Source of the DNA: an uncultured Acidobacteriota bacterium
Lineage (GTDB): Bacteria; Acidobacteriota; Blastocatellia; Pyrinomonadales; Pyrinomonadaceae
Reading direction: 5' to 3'
DNA: 64,000 nt
Assembly: GCA_937873515.1 (NCBI GenBank)
Contig: CALMYB010000013.1
Coordinates: forward strand, 124,001 to 188,000
How positions within the stretch are numbered: position 1 is the first letter of the stretch; each line of letters starts with the position of its first letter. The notes beneath the pieces are model-generated. The model was given only the letters and a program-made list of their open reading frames with translations, was not told where the DNA came from and ran no database searches. The position numbers and the translations under genes were made by a program. Shown piece after piece: positions 23,760 through 31,881 of the stretch.

Positions 23760-24296
23760 ATGTCTTCCGGCTTGAACAACCTTACGATCTGGACGATCGG
23801 GCATTCGACGCGCACGATAGAGGAATTCGTCACGCTTCTTACATCGAATAATATCGAGCTGCTCGTCGATATTCGGCGACATTCGGGGTCGAGGAAATTC
23901 CCGCAATTCAACCCCGAGGCGCTTGCGGCATCGTTCACCGCGGCCGGCATCGAATACCGGCAGATCGAGAAACTCGGCGGCCGCCGGAAAGCCGCCTCCG
24001 ATTCGCACAACACCGTCTGGCGCAATCTCTCGTTTCGCGGTTACGCCGACTATATGGAGACTGTGGATTTTGCTGAAGGGATCGACACGCTTCTTGCTCT
24101 CGCCGCAAAACAACGCACCGCGATCATGTGTGCTGAGGCCGTATGGTGGCGCTGTCACCGCGCACTCGTTTCAGATATTCTAAAGGCGAAAGGCATTCGC
24201 GTTCTGCATATTTTGAGCGAGACTTCAGTGAAAGAACATCCGTTCACAGCCGCTGCAAAGGTTGTCGGCGATACCGTGCGTTACAGCGAGGCGTGA
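23760..24296 (+). CDS. DUF488 domain protein
   Basis: 178 residues from the ATG at 23760 (MSSGLNNLTIWTIGHSTRTIEEF); an in-frame start at 23736 adds eight non-conserved residues. DUF488 signatures are present: TIGHSTRTIEEFVTLLTSNNIELLVDIRRHSGSRKFPQFN, IEYRQIEKLGGRRK, LSFRGYADYM, and the Cys-containing IMCAEAVWWRCHRALVSDIL block in which Cys, Glu and an R-H pair are conserved. The family has no settled function. The domain is often found near DNA repair or mobile genes. It is preceded by the repeat-rich gap. Confidence 0.88.
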   Translation: MSSGLNNLTIWTIGHSTRTIEEFVTLLTSNNIELLVDIRRHSGSRKFPQFNPEALAASFTAAGIEYRQIEKLGGRRKAASDSHNTVWRNLSFRGYADYMETVDFAEGIDTLLALAAKQRTAIMCAEAVWWRCHRALVSDILKAKGIRVLHILSETSVKEHPFTAAAKVVGDTVRYSEA

Positions 24297-24434
24297 GAGA
24301 ATAATGTAAGAAGCATTCCGGCGCAGAGCAGTACCGAATTCGACAAGGCGTCTATAGGATTCTTTATTCGATCGAAGATGAAAGTTGATCGTAATTATTG
24401 TCAAGGTCGGGCATCGGCGCGAGGTTGATAAGCG

Positions 24435-24773
24435 ATGAAACGCGTAATGTGGATCGAACATAAAGTCGGTGCTGGACTCTCGGGCCCAGCGCGGATCGGA
24501 TGGGTTAGCGTTTCCGACAAAGGAAAGCGCCTTGATTACGGAGATCAGTCATTTCGTACACTTCGAGGCTCGGGTTTCAAATCTAACTATTACGACATTG
24601 AAACTCATGACAAATATTGGATTTCAGGTTGTAGAAAGGATGGGCGCGATGCTCTCTACGGCACTACTGTCGAAATTGACGAAGATGCCTTAGAAGAATA
24701 TTGGGTCAACATTCGAAATCAGCCTGAAAACAAATCAGTCTGCCGAATGTCTGCTGCAGGAAAAAATAGATAA
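24435..24773 (+). CDS. Small conserved protein of unknown function
   Basis: 112 residues. The pattern KRVMWIEHKVGAGLSGPARIGWVSVSDKGKRLDYG, GFKSNYYDIETHDKYWISG and a final EIDEDALEEYWVNIR matches a widespread family of small soluble proteins as I recall it. Homologues are sometimes labelled 1-deoxy-D-xylulose-5-phosphate synthase in databases, which cannot be right for a protein this short without a thiamine-diphosphate domain. The last dozen residues (PENKSVCRMSAAGKNR) look non-conserved. It converges on transketolase with a 5-bp gap; the neighbourhood does not reveal a function. Confidence 0.75.
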   Translation: MKRVMWIEHKVGAGLSGPARIGWVSVSDKGKRLDYGDQSFRTLRGSGFKSNYYDIETHDKYWISGCRKDGRDALYGTTVEIDEDALEEYWVNIRNQPENKSVCRMSAAGKNR

Positions 24774-24778
24774 CTGAA

Positions 24779-26800
24779 CTAAACTAATTCCTTCGCATTT
24801 TTTATCACGTTCTCAACTGTGAAGCCGTAGTCGCGGAAGACATCTTCGGCGGGTGCGGACTCGCCGAAACGATCGACGGCGAGGTTCGCTCCCTTGTCGC
24901 CCGTGTACTTCGCCCAGCCGAGCGAAACCCCTGCTTCTATTGAGAGCCGTGCGGTAACTTTTTGTGGGAAAACGCTCTCTTTATAGGCGGCCGTCTGGTT
25001 TTCAAAGAACTCCCAGCACGGCATCGACACAACACGTGTTGCGATGCCGTCCGCCTGGAGCTTTTCGCGGGCGTCAAGAGCGAGGCCGACCTCGCTGCCG
25101 GTCGCGATCAGGATAAGTTTCGGTGTCGTGTCCTTTCCGGCTTTGGTCGCGGCTTCTGCAAGAACGTATGCGCCCTTATGCAGGCCGCGCGCATCTGCGA
25201 ATTTCCTGCGGTCGATGACGGCGACCTTTTGTCGTGAAAGAGCGAACGCGGTCGGGCCCGTCGAGTGCTTAAGCGCGGCACGCCACGCTTCGCGGACCTC
25301 GTGTGCGTCAGCCGGACGGATCAGATTCAGATTCGGTATCGCACGTAATGCGGCGAGATGCTCGACAGATTGATGCGTCGGGCCGTCCTCGCCAAGCCCG
25401 ATGGAATCGTGCGTATAGACAAAGATCGTGTGTACGTCCGAAAGGGCCGCGAGCCGAACGGCCGGCCGCATATAATCCGAGAAAGTCTGGAACGTTCCTC
25501 CAAAGGGAATCGTGCTGCCGAACAATGCCATTCCGTTCATCACGGCCGCCATTCCGTGTTCGCGGATGCCGTAGTGAATATTTCGATTCGCGTAACTTCC
25601 GGGCTCAAAATTCTTCGATGATTTGATATACGTGTTGTTCGACGGGGTCAGATCGCCAGAACCGCCGATCAACGCAGGGATCGCGCCGGCGATAGCGTTG
25701 ATAACTTCGCCGGAGTACGCGCGCGTCGCTTTTGATTCGACGCCTTCAAAACTCGGGAGAGTTCTTTCCCATCCGTCGGGAAGTTCATTCGCGCGTATCG
25801 CCGCAAATGCCGCACCGGCATCCTTATTCGCTTTTTCGTAACGTTTGACAAGTCCGTTCCATTCCTTCTCGCGTTTCGCACCTTCTTTTACCGCTCTGCG
25901 GAAGTGCGCGAGCGCCTCTCGCGGTATGAAGAACTTTTTGTTCTCGGGCCAGCCAAGGTTGCGCTTCGTTTCGCGAACTGCGGCATCGCCCGGCGCATCT
26001 GAGTGCGCTTTGCTCGTGCCTTCGGCCGGCATCCCGAAGCCGATGATCGTGTGGACGCGGATAAGCTTCGGCTTATCCTTTACTTTTTGCGCCCGTCGTA
26101 TCGCCTGCTCGATCGCCTTCAGGTCGTTGCCGTCCTGAACTTCATCGACATACCAGCCCAACGCCTCGAAACGCTTCGTTCGATCCTCGGTGAACGCGAG
26201 GTCGGTCGAACCGTCGATCGTGATCTGGTTATCGTCGTAAAGATATATTAGGTTCGACAGCTGAAGGTGGCCGGCTAGTGAAGCAGCTTCATAAGAAACG
26301 CCCTCCATAAGGTCGCCGTCCGAGCAAATGCAGTAGATCCAATTATCGACCACCGGAAAGCCGCGCTTGTTGTACGTCGCGGCCAAGTGCCGTTCGGCTA
26401 TGCCCATCCCGACACCGTTCGCAAAGCCCTGCCCAAGCGGTCCCGTCGTGATCTCAACGCCGGCGGTACGCGTATTCTCGGGATGCCCCGGCGTCTTCGA
26501 ATGAAGCTGGCGAAATTGCTTGATGTCATCGAGCGAAAGGTCGTAACCCGTCAGGTGCAGCAAGCTGTACAGCAACATCGACCCGTGTCCCGCGGATAGC
26601 AAAAAGCGGTCGCGTCCGAACCATTTCGGGTTCTTCGGGTTATGCCGCAGGAATTTCGTCCACAGCACATAAGCCGCCGGGGCCATCCCGAGCGGAAGGC
26701 CGGGATGTCCGGAATTCGCCTTCTGAATCGCATCAAGCGACAGCACTCTTATAGTGTTTATGCAAAGTTCGTCGAGATTTTTTGGGTTCTTGTTAGCCAT
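24779..26800 (-). CDS. tkt: Transketolase
   Basis: 673 residues, full length. The thiamine diphosphate domain has [19 protein letters not shown], the catalytic loop [44 protein letters not shown], and the ThDP motif GDGDL-type sequence [23 protein letters not shown] ... [10 protein letters not shown]. The pyrimidine-binding domain has [21 protein letters not shown] and [32 protein letters not shown]. The C-terminal domain ends the protein. It transfers two-carbon ketol units in the non-oxidative pentose phosphate pathway. An FGGY sugar kinase gene lies immediately upstream (43-bp gap, same strand), fitting pentose or gluconate entry. Confidence 0.96.
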   Translation of the reverse strand: MANKNPKNLDELCINTIRVLSLDAIQKANSGHPGLPLGMAPAAYVLWTKFLRHNPKNPKWFGRDRFLLSAGHGSMLLYSLLHLTGYDLSLDDIKQFRQLHSKTPGHPENTRTAGVEITTGPLGQGFANGVGMGIAERHLAATYNKRGFPVVDNWIYCICSDGDLMEGVSYEAASLAGHLQLSNLIYLYDDNQITIDGSTDLAFTEDRTKRFEALGWYVDEVQDGNDLKAIEQAIRRAQKVKDKPKLIRVHTIIGFGMPAEGTSKAHSDAPGDAAVRETKRNLGWPENKKFFIPREALAHFRRAVKEGAKREKEWNGLVKRYEKANKDAGAAFAAIRANELPDGWERTLPSFEGVESKATRAYSGEVINAIAGAIPALIGGSGDLTPSNNTYIKSSKNFEPGSYANRNIHYGIREHGMAAVMNGMALFGSTIPFGGTFQTFSDYMRPAVRLAALSDVHTIFVYTHDSIGLGEDGPTHQSVEHLAALRAIPNLNLIRPADAHEVREAWRAALKHSTGPTAFALSRQKVAVIDRRKFADARGLHKGAYVLAEAATKAGKDTTPKLILIATGSEVGLALDAREKLQADGIATRVVSMPCWEFFENQTAAYKESVFPQKVTARLSIEAGVSLGWAKYTGDKGANLAVDRFGESAPAEDVFRDYGFTVENVIKNAKELV

Positions 26801-26843
26801 TTCTCAATAAAAGTTTTCAGTGAAAAGATCGAATGTCCGGTCG

Positions 26844-28187
26844 TTATAACTCCATTTTGCCAAGTCTTTCGAGCGCAAGCAAAACCGTGCCTCTGAGCGA
26901 CGACTCGCGCGTGTTCGAAGGCGTGATCGCCTTTCCGAGTTTTGCCTCGATGATCTCACGCCAAACCGGATACTCACGCAGCGTGCCGCCGGAAGCCCGA
27001 ATCGACACGATCGGGGCGAAACGCTCAAGCCTTTCGGCGATATCTGCAAGCCTGTCCGCGATCGCATGCATCGCAGCAAGAATAACGTCGATCCCGTCAT
27101 GCCGATCGTCAAAACCCAGGATCTCGCCCTTTGCATCTTCGCGATAACCTGTGCTCCTTTCGCCAAAAAAGAACGGCTCGACGCGAAGCCTCTCATCACG
27201 CTTTCTGTGAGCAAGTTCTTGGTTGATGTCGCCGCGGACGGCATATTTCCTTCGAAATAAAGTGATCAAATTGCCGCCGTCCGAAAGAGCTCCGCCGACA
27301 ACGACGCGATTCTCATCGAGGCGATATGACCAAAGCCCCGCAGGCAGATGCTGCGGTGGCTCGCCCTCGTACATCATTCGCATGCTCGCCGAAGTCCCGA
27401 TCATCAAAACGGCCTCGCCTAGTTTCGTGCAGCCCGCACCGACGGTGTCCGCCGCACCGTCACCTATGGCCGGCAAGAGTTCCGCATGGGCAAGCTGCGG
27501 CCAGCGTCTCAACGCACTTTTCGAAGGGCGAATGACGCCCTCGCGCGTCACGATCTCCGGCATTTGGCTCTCGTCGATGCCGATGAACCTGAGCAGTTCT
27601 TCGTCCCAAGTGCATCTCGCCTGATCGAATATTCCCGTCGCCGACGCCATTGAGACGCTCGTACGTGCGTCGCCGAAGAGATTCAATTGGCAAATGTCCG
27701 AGAACGACATCCAACGCGCCGTCCGCTCCCAGATGTCGGGCCGCTTTTCACGTACCCAAAGCATTTTCGCGGGCCAGAAACTCGAGTGAAAATGAGCTCC
27801 TGTCCGCTCATGGATGCTCTTTTCGTCAAATTTCTGCTTCAACATCGGCGAAAACTCGCGAGCTCTCCCATCCGCCCACCCTAGTATCGGCGTTGTCGGT
27901 TCATTGTTCGAGTCCAAACCGCACAAACTGTGCCAAAACGCACAAAATGACACAAACCGCACAAAGGCGTGAGGATGTTCGGCGAGCAGAAGATCTATTG
28001 CATTGCGGGTATGAATTGTTGCAGCTAAAGGGTTTAGCTCAGATTCGCCATTCGGCCCATTTTGGAACCGCCGTTTGAGCTTAACGATCTCACCCAACGG
28101 GTGTCCCTCGCCGTCAAAAAGTCCGGCGCGCACGCTCGATGAACCGTTGTCGATGGCCAAGATCAGTGGATTCTCGTCGGTTTGCAA
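26844..28187 (-). CDS. FGGY-family carbohydrate kinase (gluconokinase/xylulokinase-like)
   Basis: 447 residues, starting with TTG at 28187 because no ATG is available between the upstream stop and ILAIDNGSSSVRAGLFD, the N-terminal phosphate-binding motif. The second half has LPAIGDGAADTVGAGC, LMIGTSASMRMMYEG (adenosine/phosphate 2), and ASGGTLREYPVWREIIEAKLGKAITPSNTRESSLRGTVLLAL near the C-terminus, as in FGGY kinases. Spacing and FWHSLCGLD suggest a gluconokinase-like member, but substrate is not certain. The gene lies upstream of tkt. Part of the coding sequence (27915-27949) is a GCACAAA-rich repeat also found in an intergenic site at 56560-56594, giving an odd AFVRFVSFCAF segment. Confidence 0.85.
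   Translation of the reverse strand: MQTDENPLILAIDNGSSSVRAGLFDGEGHPLGEIVKLKRRFQNGPNGESELNPLAATIHTRNAIDLLLAEHPHAFVRFVSFCAFWHSLCGLDSNNEPTTPILGWADGRAREFSPMLKQKFDEKSIHERTGAHFHSSFWPAKMLWVREKRPDIWERTARWMSFSDICQLNLFGDARTSVSMASATGIFDQARCTWDEELLRFIGIDESQMPEIVTREGVIRPSKSALRRWPQLAHAELLPAIGDGAADTVGAGCTKLGEAVLMIGTSASMRMMYEGEPPQHLPAGLWSYRLDENRVVVGGALSDGGNLITLFRRKYAVRGDINQELAHRKRDERLRVEPFFFGERSTGYREDAKGEILGFDDRHDGIDVILAAMHAIADRLADIAERLERFAPIVSIRASGGTLREYPVWREIIEAKLGKAITPSNTRESSLRGTVLLALERLGKMEL
27915..27949. repeat. GCACAAA-type dispersed repeat, copy inside the FGGY kinase gene
   Basis: CAAACCGCACAAA, 7 variable bases, AAA, two bases and GCACAAAATG. The same 35-bp arrangement occurs at 56560-56594 with 29 of 35 bases identical. 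Additional CACAAA units follow to 27965. Confidence 0.6.
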
Positions 28188-28196
28188 GGGAAAATT

Positions 28197-28493
28197 CTAG
28201 CCGAAGGTCTTTTTGAGCCACCAGCGAAGGCCGACGAAGAGGAAACGATAGTCGCGCATAAATTCGGGCGGCTTGCCCTCGTAATAGTGTCCAACGAACT
28301 GCAGGATCCAGCCGAGGACAAAGAGTATAGCTGCAGCAAGCCAAACATGATTCACAAAGAAGCCAAAAGGCAGTAGGATGATCGCGAGTGCGATCATCGG
28401 TATGCCGAATGTGTGAGTAAGGCGGTTAACGGGGTGCTCGTGCGCCTTTTGATATTCCTCGATCCAGTCGTCCCAGCTTCGGCCGCCCATCAT
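28197..28493 (-). CDS. DUF962 / Mpo1-like membrane protein
   Basis: 98 residues, short member of the DUF962 family (yeast Mpo1 is a 2-hydroxy-fatty-acid dioxygenase). The conserved N-terminal pattern EYQKAHEHPVNRLTHTFGIPMIAL carries the histidines thought to bind iron, followed by two or three membrane helices and a C-terminal GHYYEGKPPEFMRDYRFLFVGLRWWLKK. GGAG lies 9 bp before the first of two ATG codons. It is 9 bp upstream of the kinase start on the same strand. Enzymatic activity here is unproven. Confidence 0.88.
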   Translation of the reverse strand: MMGGRSWDDWIEEYQKAHEHPVNRLTHTFGIPMIALAIILLPFGFFVNHVWLAAAILFVLGWILQFVGHYYEGKPPEFMRDYRFLFVGLRWWLKKTFG

Positions 28494-28589
28494 AACATTT
28501 TGCTCCTGTAAATGACGTTATACCACAGAATGGCGGAAATAGAGGCGGAAAAACGACTGGTAAGAGGCTGTACCAAAACTGTCCTAAAC

Positions 28590-28690
28590 TCCGGAGCAGT
28601 GGCAGAATTTAGCCACGGGTGGAGCGAAGCGGAACCCGTGGATAGATAGAAAACGAGACTCCGGCCCGCGTAGGGGGCGACAGAAGAAGT
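28590..28690. repeat. Dispersed repeat with CCACGGGT/ACCCGTGG hairpin
   Basis: The gap 28494-28786 holds no gene. It contains CTCCGGAGCAGTGGCAG, a hairpin CCACGGGT (28613-28620) with GGAGCGAAGCGG loop and ACCCGTGG (28634-28641), and a trailing GGGGGCGACAGAAG. The same wording is, as I recall it, common as an intergenic repeat in related genomes. Only one copy is in this window, so the repeat call rests on that recollection. Confidence 0.4.
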
Positions 28691-28786
28691 ATTACAACAT
28701 CCATTGCGTTCAATAATTTAGCGTCCGACCTGCCGACCGCAACGCGGGCTTTAGAGTGTCATTCGAATCTTAGATCAGGATCTGAT

Positions 28787-29272
28787 TCATTCCTTCGCCC
28801 GCTGCCTCTCGAGAACGCTCACCACGAGGCCGTCGGCGAGATCGAGCTGCTCAACCTTCTCAAACCCGTCAAAAAGTCCGTCAGGCAGGAATGTGTCGGC
28901 GTCGTCCACATTCTCGGGAATGTAGGTGACGATCCATTTCTCGATCACGTCCTTGAGGCTCGAGAAGACGCTCGCGCCGCCTATCACAAAAACATCCGCA
29001 TCGAGCCGCGCCGCAAGTTCCAGCAGCTCACCCTTGCTCCGGATGAGTCTAACTTCCGGCGGCAGTTCGATATCGCCCGTCCGGCTCAGGACAATGTTCA
29101 GCCTGTCGGGCAGCGGCCGGCCGATGGACTCCCACGTTCGCGAGCCCATTACAACAGCATTTCCCATAGTCGTCCGCTTAAAGAATTTTAGGTCGGCGCT
29201 GTAATGCCACGGCAGTTTGTTGTCCCTGCCGATCGCCCCGTTCCGCGCAACTGCCACGATGCCGATGATCAT
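28787..29272 (-). CDS. folA: Dihydrofolate reductase
   Basis: 161 residues, typical DHFR length. Motifs: IVAVARNGAIGRDNKLPWHYSADLKFFKRTTMG (folate site with active-site Asp/Glu region), VVMGSRTWESIGRPLPDRLNIVLSR (NADPH phosphate loop), and DVFVIGGASVFSSLKDVIEKWIVTYI (conserved GG). It reduces dihydrofolate to tetrahydrofolate with NADPH. No thymidylate synthase gene lies beside it, unlike the common thyA-folA pair. The start codon overlaps the stop of the DUF2071 gene upstream by 4 bp (ATGA type), so the two are translationally coupled. Confidence 0.95.
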   Translation of the reverse strand: MIIGIVAVARNGAIGRDNKLPWHYSADLKFFKRTTMGNAVVMGSRTWESIGRPLPDRLNIVLSRTGDIELPPEVRLIRSKGELLELAARLDADVFVIGGASVFSSLKDVIEKWIVTYIPENVDDADTFLPDGLFDGFEKVEQLDLADGLVVSVLERQRAKE

Positions 29273-29973
29273 ATCGAGATATTTTCCCCCTTAAAGACCG
29301 AGATCTCCGAGCCTTTCGCAAGCAGGACCGAATGCGGCGCTCTCTTATTCAGAATGGCGAACTCCTCGCCGTAGGTGTAACCAAAATCGACATCTATCGC
29401 CTCGTTTCGGGTTGCAAACAGCTCCCACTTCGGGTGCTCGACCTTGTATTCGTCGATTCGCCAGTCTCCGCGGCGAGTGTAACCCCAATAATGTTCGATG
29501 ATGAATTCGCCTTCGCTTCCGGCCGGAGGAACGCCCAGATCATCACCGACCTCGACACGGACAGAACTCGTTCGATCATCTTTCGACCACGAGTAGCCAA
29601 CTTCGTGTCCGTTACGAATGTGAGCCATCTCCCAAGATTCGTAAGGCTCGCCGTACAGCGTCCTCGCAACAAAGGCTATGGCCCAACGCGGCACGATCTC
29701 CTTGACAAAGACGACACCGCGCCGAACTTCATCACCGACCTCGCGTCGCACGTAGAAACGCAGATTCACTTCCTCAAAATTAACGTGAAAAGGCACCGGC
29801 AAGCCCAGAACACGCGTATTTAAGAACATAAACCCAACAAGGCTCACGAAGCATTTCCCGTCATGAAGATCGAGTTCGCAGCCCGCAGGAACGAGCGGTT
29901 CGAGCAACGCCGGATCTATTTCGTAGTTCGCCATTACGAGGTCGCGCCACTCTGCTGTCAGAAATCTTTTCAT
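29269..29973 (-). CDS. DUF2071 / YqjF-family protein
   Basis: 234 residues. The DUF2071 pattern is clear: LTAEWRDLVMANYEIDPALLEPLVPAGCELDLHDGKCFVSLVGFMFLNTRVLGLPVPFHVNFEEVNLRFYVRR, then GVVFVKEIVPRWAIAFVARTLYGEPY, and a C-terminal YGEEFAILNKRAPHSVLLAKGSEISVFKG. The fold resembles acetoacetate decarboxylase-like proteins, but catalysis has not been shown for the family. The gene overlaps folA by 4 bp and follows selB by 15 bp on the same strand. Confidence 0.88.
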   Translation of the reverse strand: MKRFLTAEWRDLVMANYEIDPALLEPLVPAGCELDLHDGKCFVSLVGFMFLNTRVLGLPVPFHVNFEEVNLRFYVRREVGDEVRRGVVFVKEIVPRWAIAFVARTLYGEPYESWEMAHIRNGHEVGYSWSKDDRTSSVRVEVGDDLGVPPAGSEGEFIIEHYWGYTRRGDWRIDEYKVEHPKWELFATRNEAIDVDFGYTYGEEFAILNKRAPHSVLLAKGSEISVFKGENISI

Positions 29974-29988
29974 AACGTGTCACCTCGA

Positions 29989-31881
29989 TCAGATCACGAC
30001 GCGAGTGCCGTCCTTTTTGCGTGCCGTTACTTTCTCGCGATCAAAATATTCAAGAATCGGGATGGCATACTTCCTCGAAACACCCGCGATCTCTTTGAAC
30101 TTTGACACATCTATCTCACGTGTCTGCAAGGTTTGCAATCTCGCAGCGAGAGCGTCCATAACCTTCCGCGAAAAATAGAACTCGTTCGAAACCTTTACGA
30201 CTCGCGCGTCGGATATAAGAAGCCGCACAAGCTTTTCCGCCGTAATGGCCGAAACGCTTCCTTTTACGGTCAACTCAGATAAAAGATCTGCGTAACGGGG
30301 CACTTCAAGACCGGCCGCCTCAAGCCTGTGCAAAAACGCATCCTTAAATCGCTGTTCAGATGAAGAGAGCGAGACGCCCATTGAGGCAAGGCGAATGAGT
30401 TCGGCCTCGACAGCGATCTTTCCTCTTTCCTCGAGCCGCGAGATAGCTTCGTGCACGATCGAGGGTGCAATGCGGTCGCCGAGTTTGCCCAGATCTTCCT
30501 GCCGAAAGCCACTTGCAAGCGGTTCTGCGGCGTGCCGCTCTGCCAGACGAGCCAGAATCTTCGATTCGATGCTTTCGACGACCGCTGTAATTGCAAACAT
30601 CTCACCGCATCTAACAACCTCGCCCGCCGCAGCAAGCTTGTCCATTTCGGCTCGGATCTCGGAAAGAAGGTCGCCCGAAAATGCCGCGAGTTCCGTCAGC
30701 ATCGCACCGCCCGCTTCCTTAGAGGCGACGAGCGTCCGCATCCGATGCGGAGTATCAGAAAGAGCGCCCTCAATGGCTGTCAAGAACTCGGCCGGCTTGT
30801 TCAAGCGACGCCGCGAAGTTTGAGGGTCAAGCACCGTTCCGCCGGCAATGGTGCCTACAGGAGAATACGACCGCACGATAAATCGCTCGCCTGCGAGCAA
30901 CGCCGTCTTGCCCTCAAGCCTGAATCTTGCAAAAGCTCGTCCGCCCGCCAGAATCTCCTTTTGCGATCCAAACAGCGAAACACGAGCCATCAACTCTTTC
31001 GTGCCGATATGAACGCGAACTCGCTGCCGCTCTTTCAATGGCCTTGCTCCATGACAAACTTCGACCGACGCATCGAAGACGTTCGCCGTTTCAAAAGCAG
31101 CGACCGCACCAACGACCATACCGCGCGCAAGATCACTTCGTTCAACACCAGCGAGGTTTACGGCAAGGCGCATCCCAGGCGACGCTTCTTCGATCTTTCG
31201 GTCGTGATTTTGAAGCCCGCGAACGCGTGCCTTTTTATCGAGCGGATATAGCTCAACCTCATCACCTTCGCGGATGCGGCCTGCGGCGATGGTGCCGGTA
31301 ACGATCGTGCCGAAACCCTTTTGACTAAAAACCCTGTCGATCGGAAGGCGAAAGGCTTTATGCAGAGCCGCCGTTCGGTCACACGAAAACTTGAGCAGAT
31401 GCTTGCGAAGGTCGTCGATACCGCGCATCGTCTGCGCATCGGTCACAAAGACATTCGCATTTTCAAGGAACGATCCCGCGATGAGTTCATTTACCTCATC
31501 ACGAACAAGATCGATCATTGCGCTTTCGACGAGTGATGCCTTTGTGATGACGATCACGCCTGCCTCCGACCCCAAAAGACGGCATATCTCGAAATGCTCG
31601 CGTGTCTGCGGCATAACGCCGTCATCGGCCGCGACGATGAGCATAACGACATCGATGCCGGATGCGCCAGCGAGCATATTCCGCACGAAACGCTCGTGGC
31701 CGGGAACGTCGATGAACGATACACTTTCGTCTCCCGCCCGCAGCTCCGCGAACCCAATATCGATCGTGATGCCGCGGCGCTTTTCGTCCGGCAGACGGTC
31801 GGTGTCAACTCCCGTCAACGCTCTCACAAGAGTTGTTTTTCCGTGGTCGATATGACCTGCGGTTCCGATGACAACGCTCAT
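29989..31881 (-). CDS. selB: Selenocysteine-specific elongation factor SelB
   Basis: 630 residues. The N-terminal GTPase domain has GTAGHIDHGKTTLVRALTGVDTDRLPDEKRRGITIDIGFAEL (G1 and switch 1), FIDVPGHERFVRNMLAG (G3), and VITKASLV in the TKAD position. Domains II-III follow with FRLPIDRVFSQKGFGTIVTGTIAAG, and the C-terminal 240 residues are winged-helix repeats that bind the SECIS hairpin, ending with VSRKYAIPILEYFDREKVTARKKDGTRVVI. SelB delivers Sec-tRNA to UGA codons. Its presence implies selA, selC, selD and at least one selenoprotein elsewhere in the genome; none was seen in the window. The gene abuts the sigma-54 regulator upstream with no gap. Confidence 0.96.
   Translation of the reverse strand: MSVVIGTAGHIDHGKTTLVRALTGVDTDRLPDEKRRGITIDIGFAELRAGDESVSFIDVPGHERFVRNMLAGASGIDVVMLIVAADDGVMPQTREHFEICRLLGSEAGVIVITKASLVESAMIDLVRDEVNELIAGSFLENANVFVTDAQTMRGIDDLRKHLLKFSCDRTAALHKAFRLPIDRVFSQKGFGTIVTGTIAAGRIREGDEVELYPLDKKARVRGLQNHDRKIEEASPGMRLAVNLAGVERSDLARGMVVGAVAAFETANVFDASVEVCHGARPLKERQRVRVHIGTKELMARVSLFGSQKEILAGGRAFARFRLEGKTALLAGERFIVRSYSPVGTIAGGTVLDPQTSRRRLNKPAEFLTAIEGALSDTPHRMRTLVASKEAGGAMLTELAAFSGDLLSEIRAEMDKLAAAGEVVRCGEMFAITAVVESIESKILARLAERHAAEPLASGFRQEDLGKLGDRIAPSIVHEAISRLEERGKIAVEAELIRLASMGVSLSSSEQRFKDAFLHRLEAAGLEVPRYADLLSELTVKGSVSAITAEKLVRLLISDARVVKVSNEFYFSRKVMDALAARLQTLQTREIDVSKFKEIAGVSRKYAIPILEYFDREKVTARKKDGTRVVI

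Noticed and set aside
29989..31881. In-frame UGA selenoprotein gene near selB
   Set aside because: No neighbouring gene shows an internal UGA with conserved sequence on both sides.
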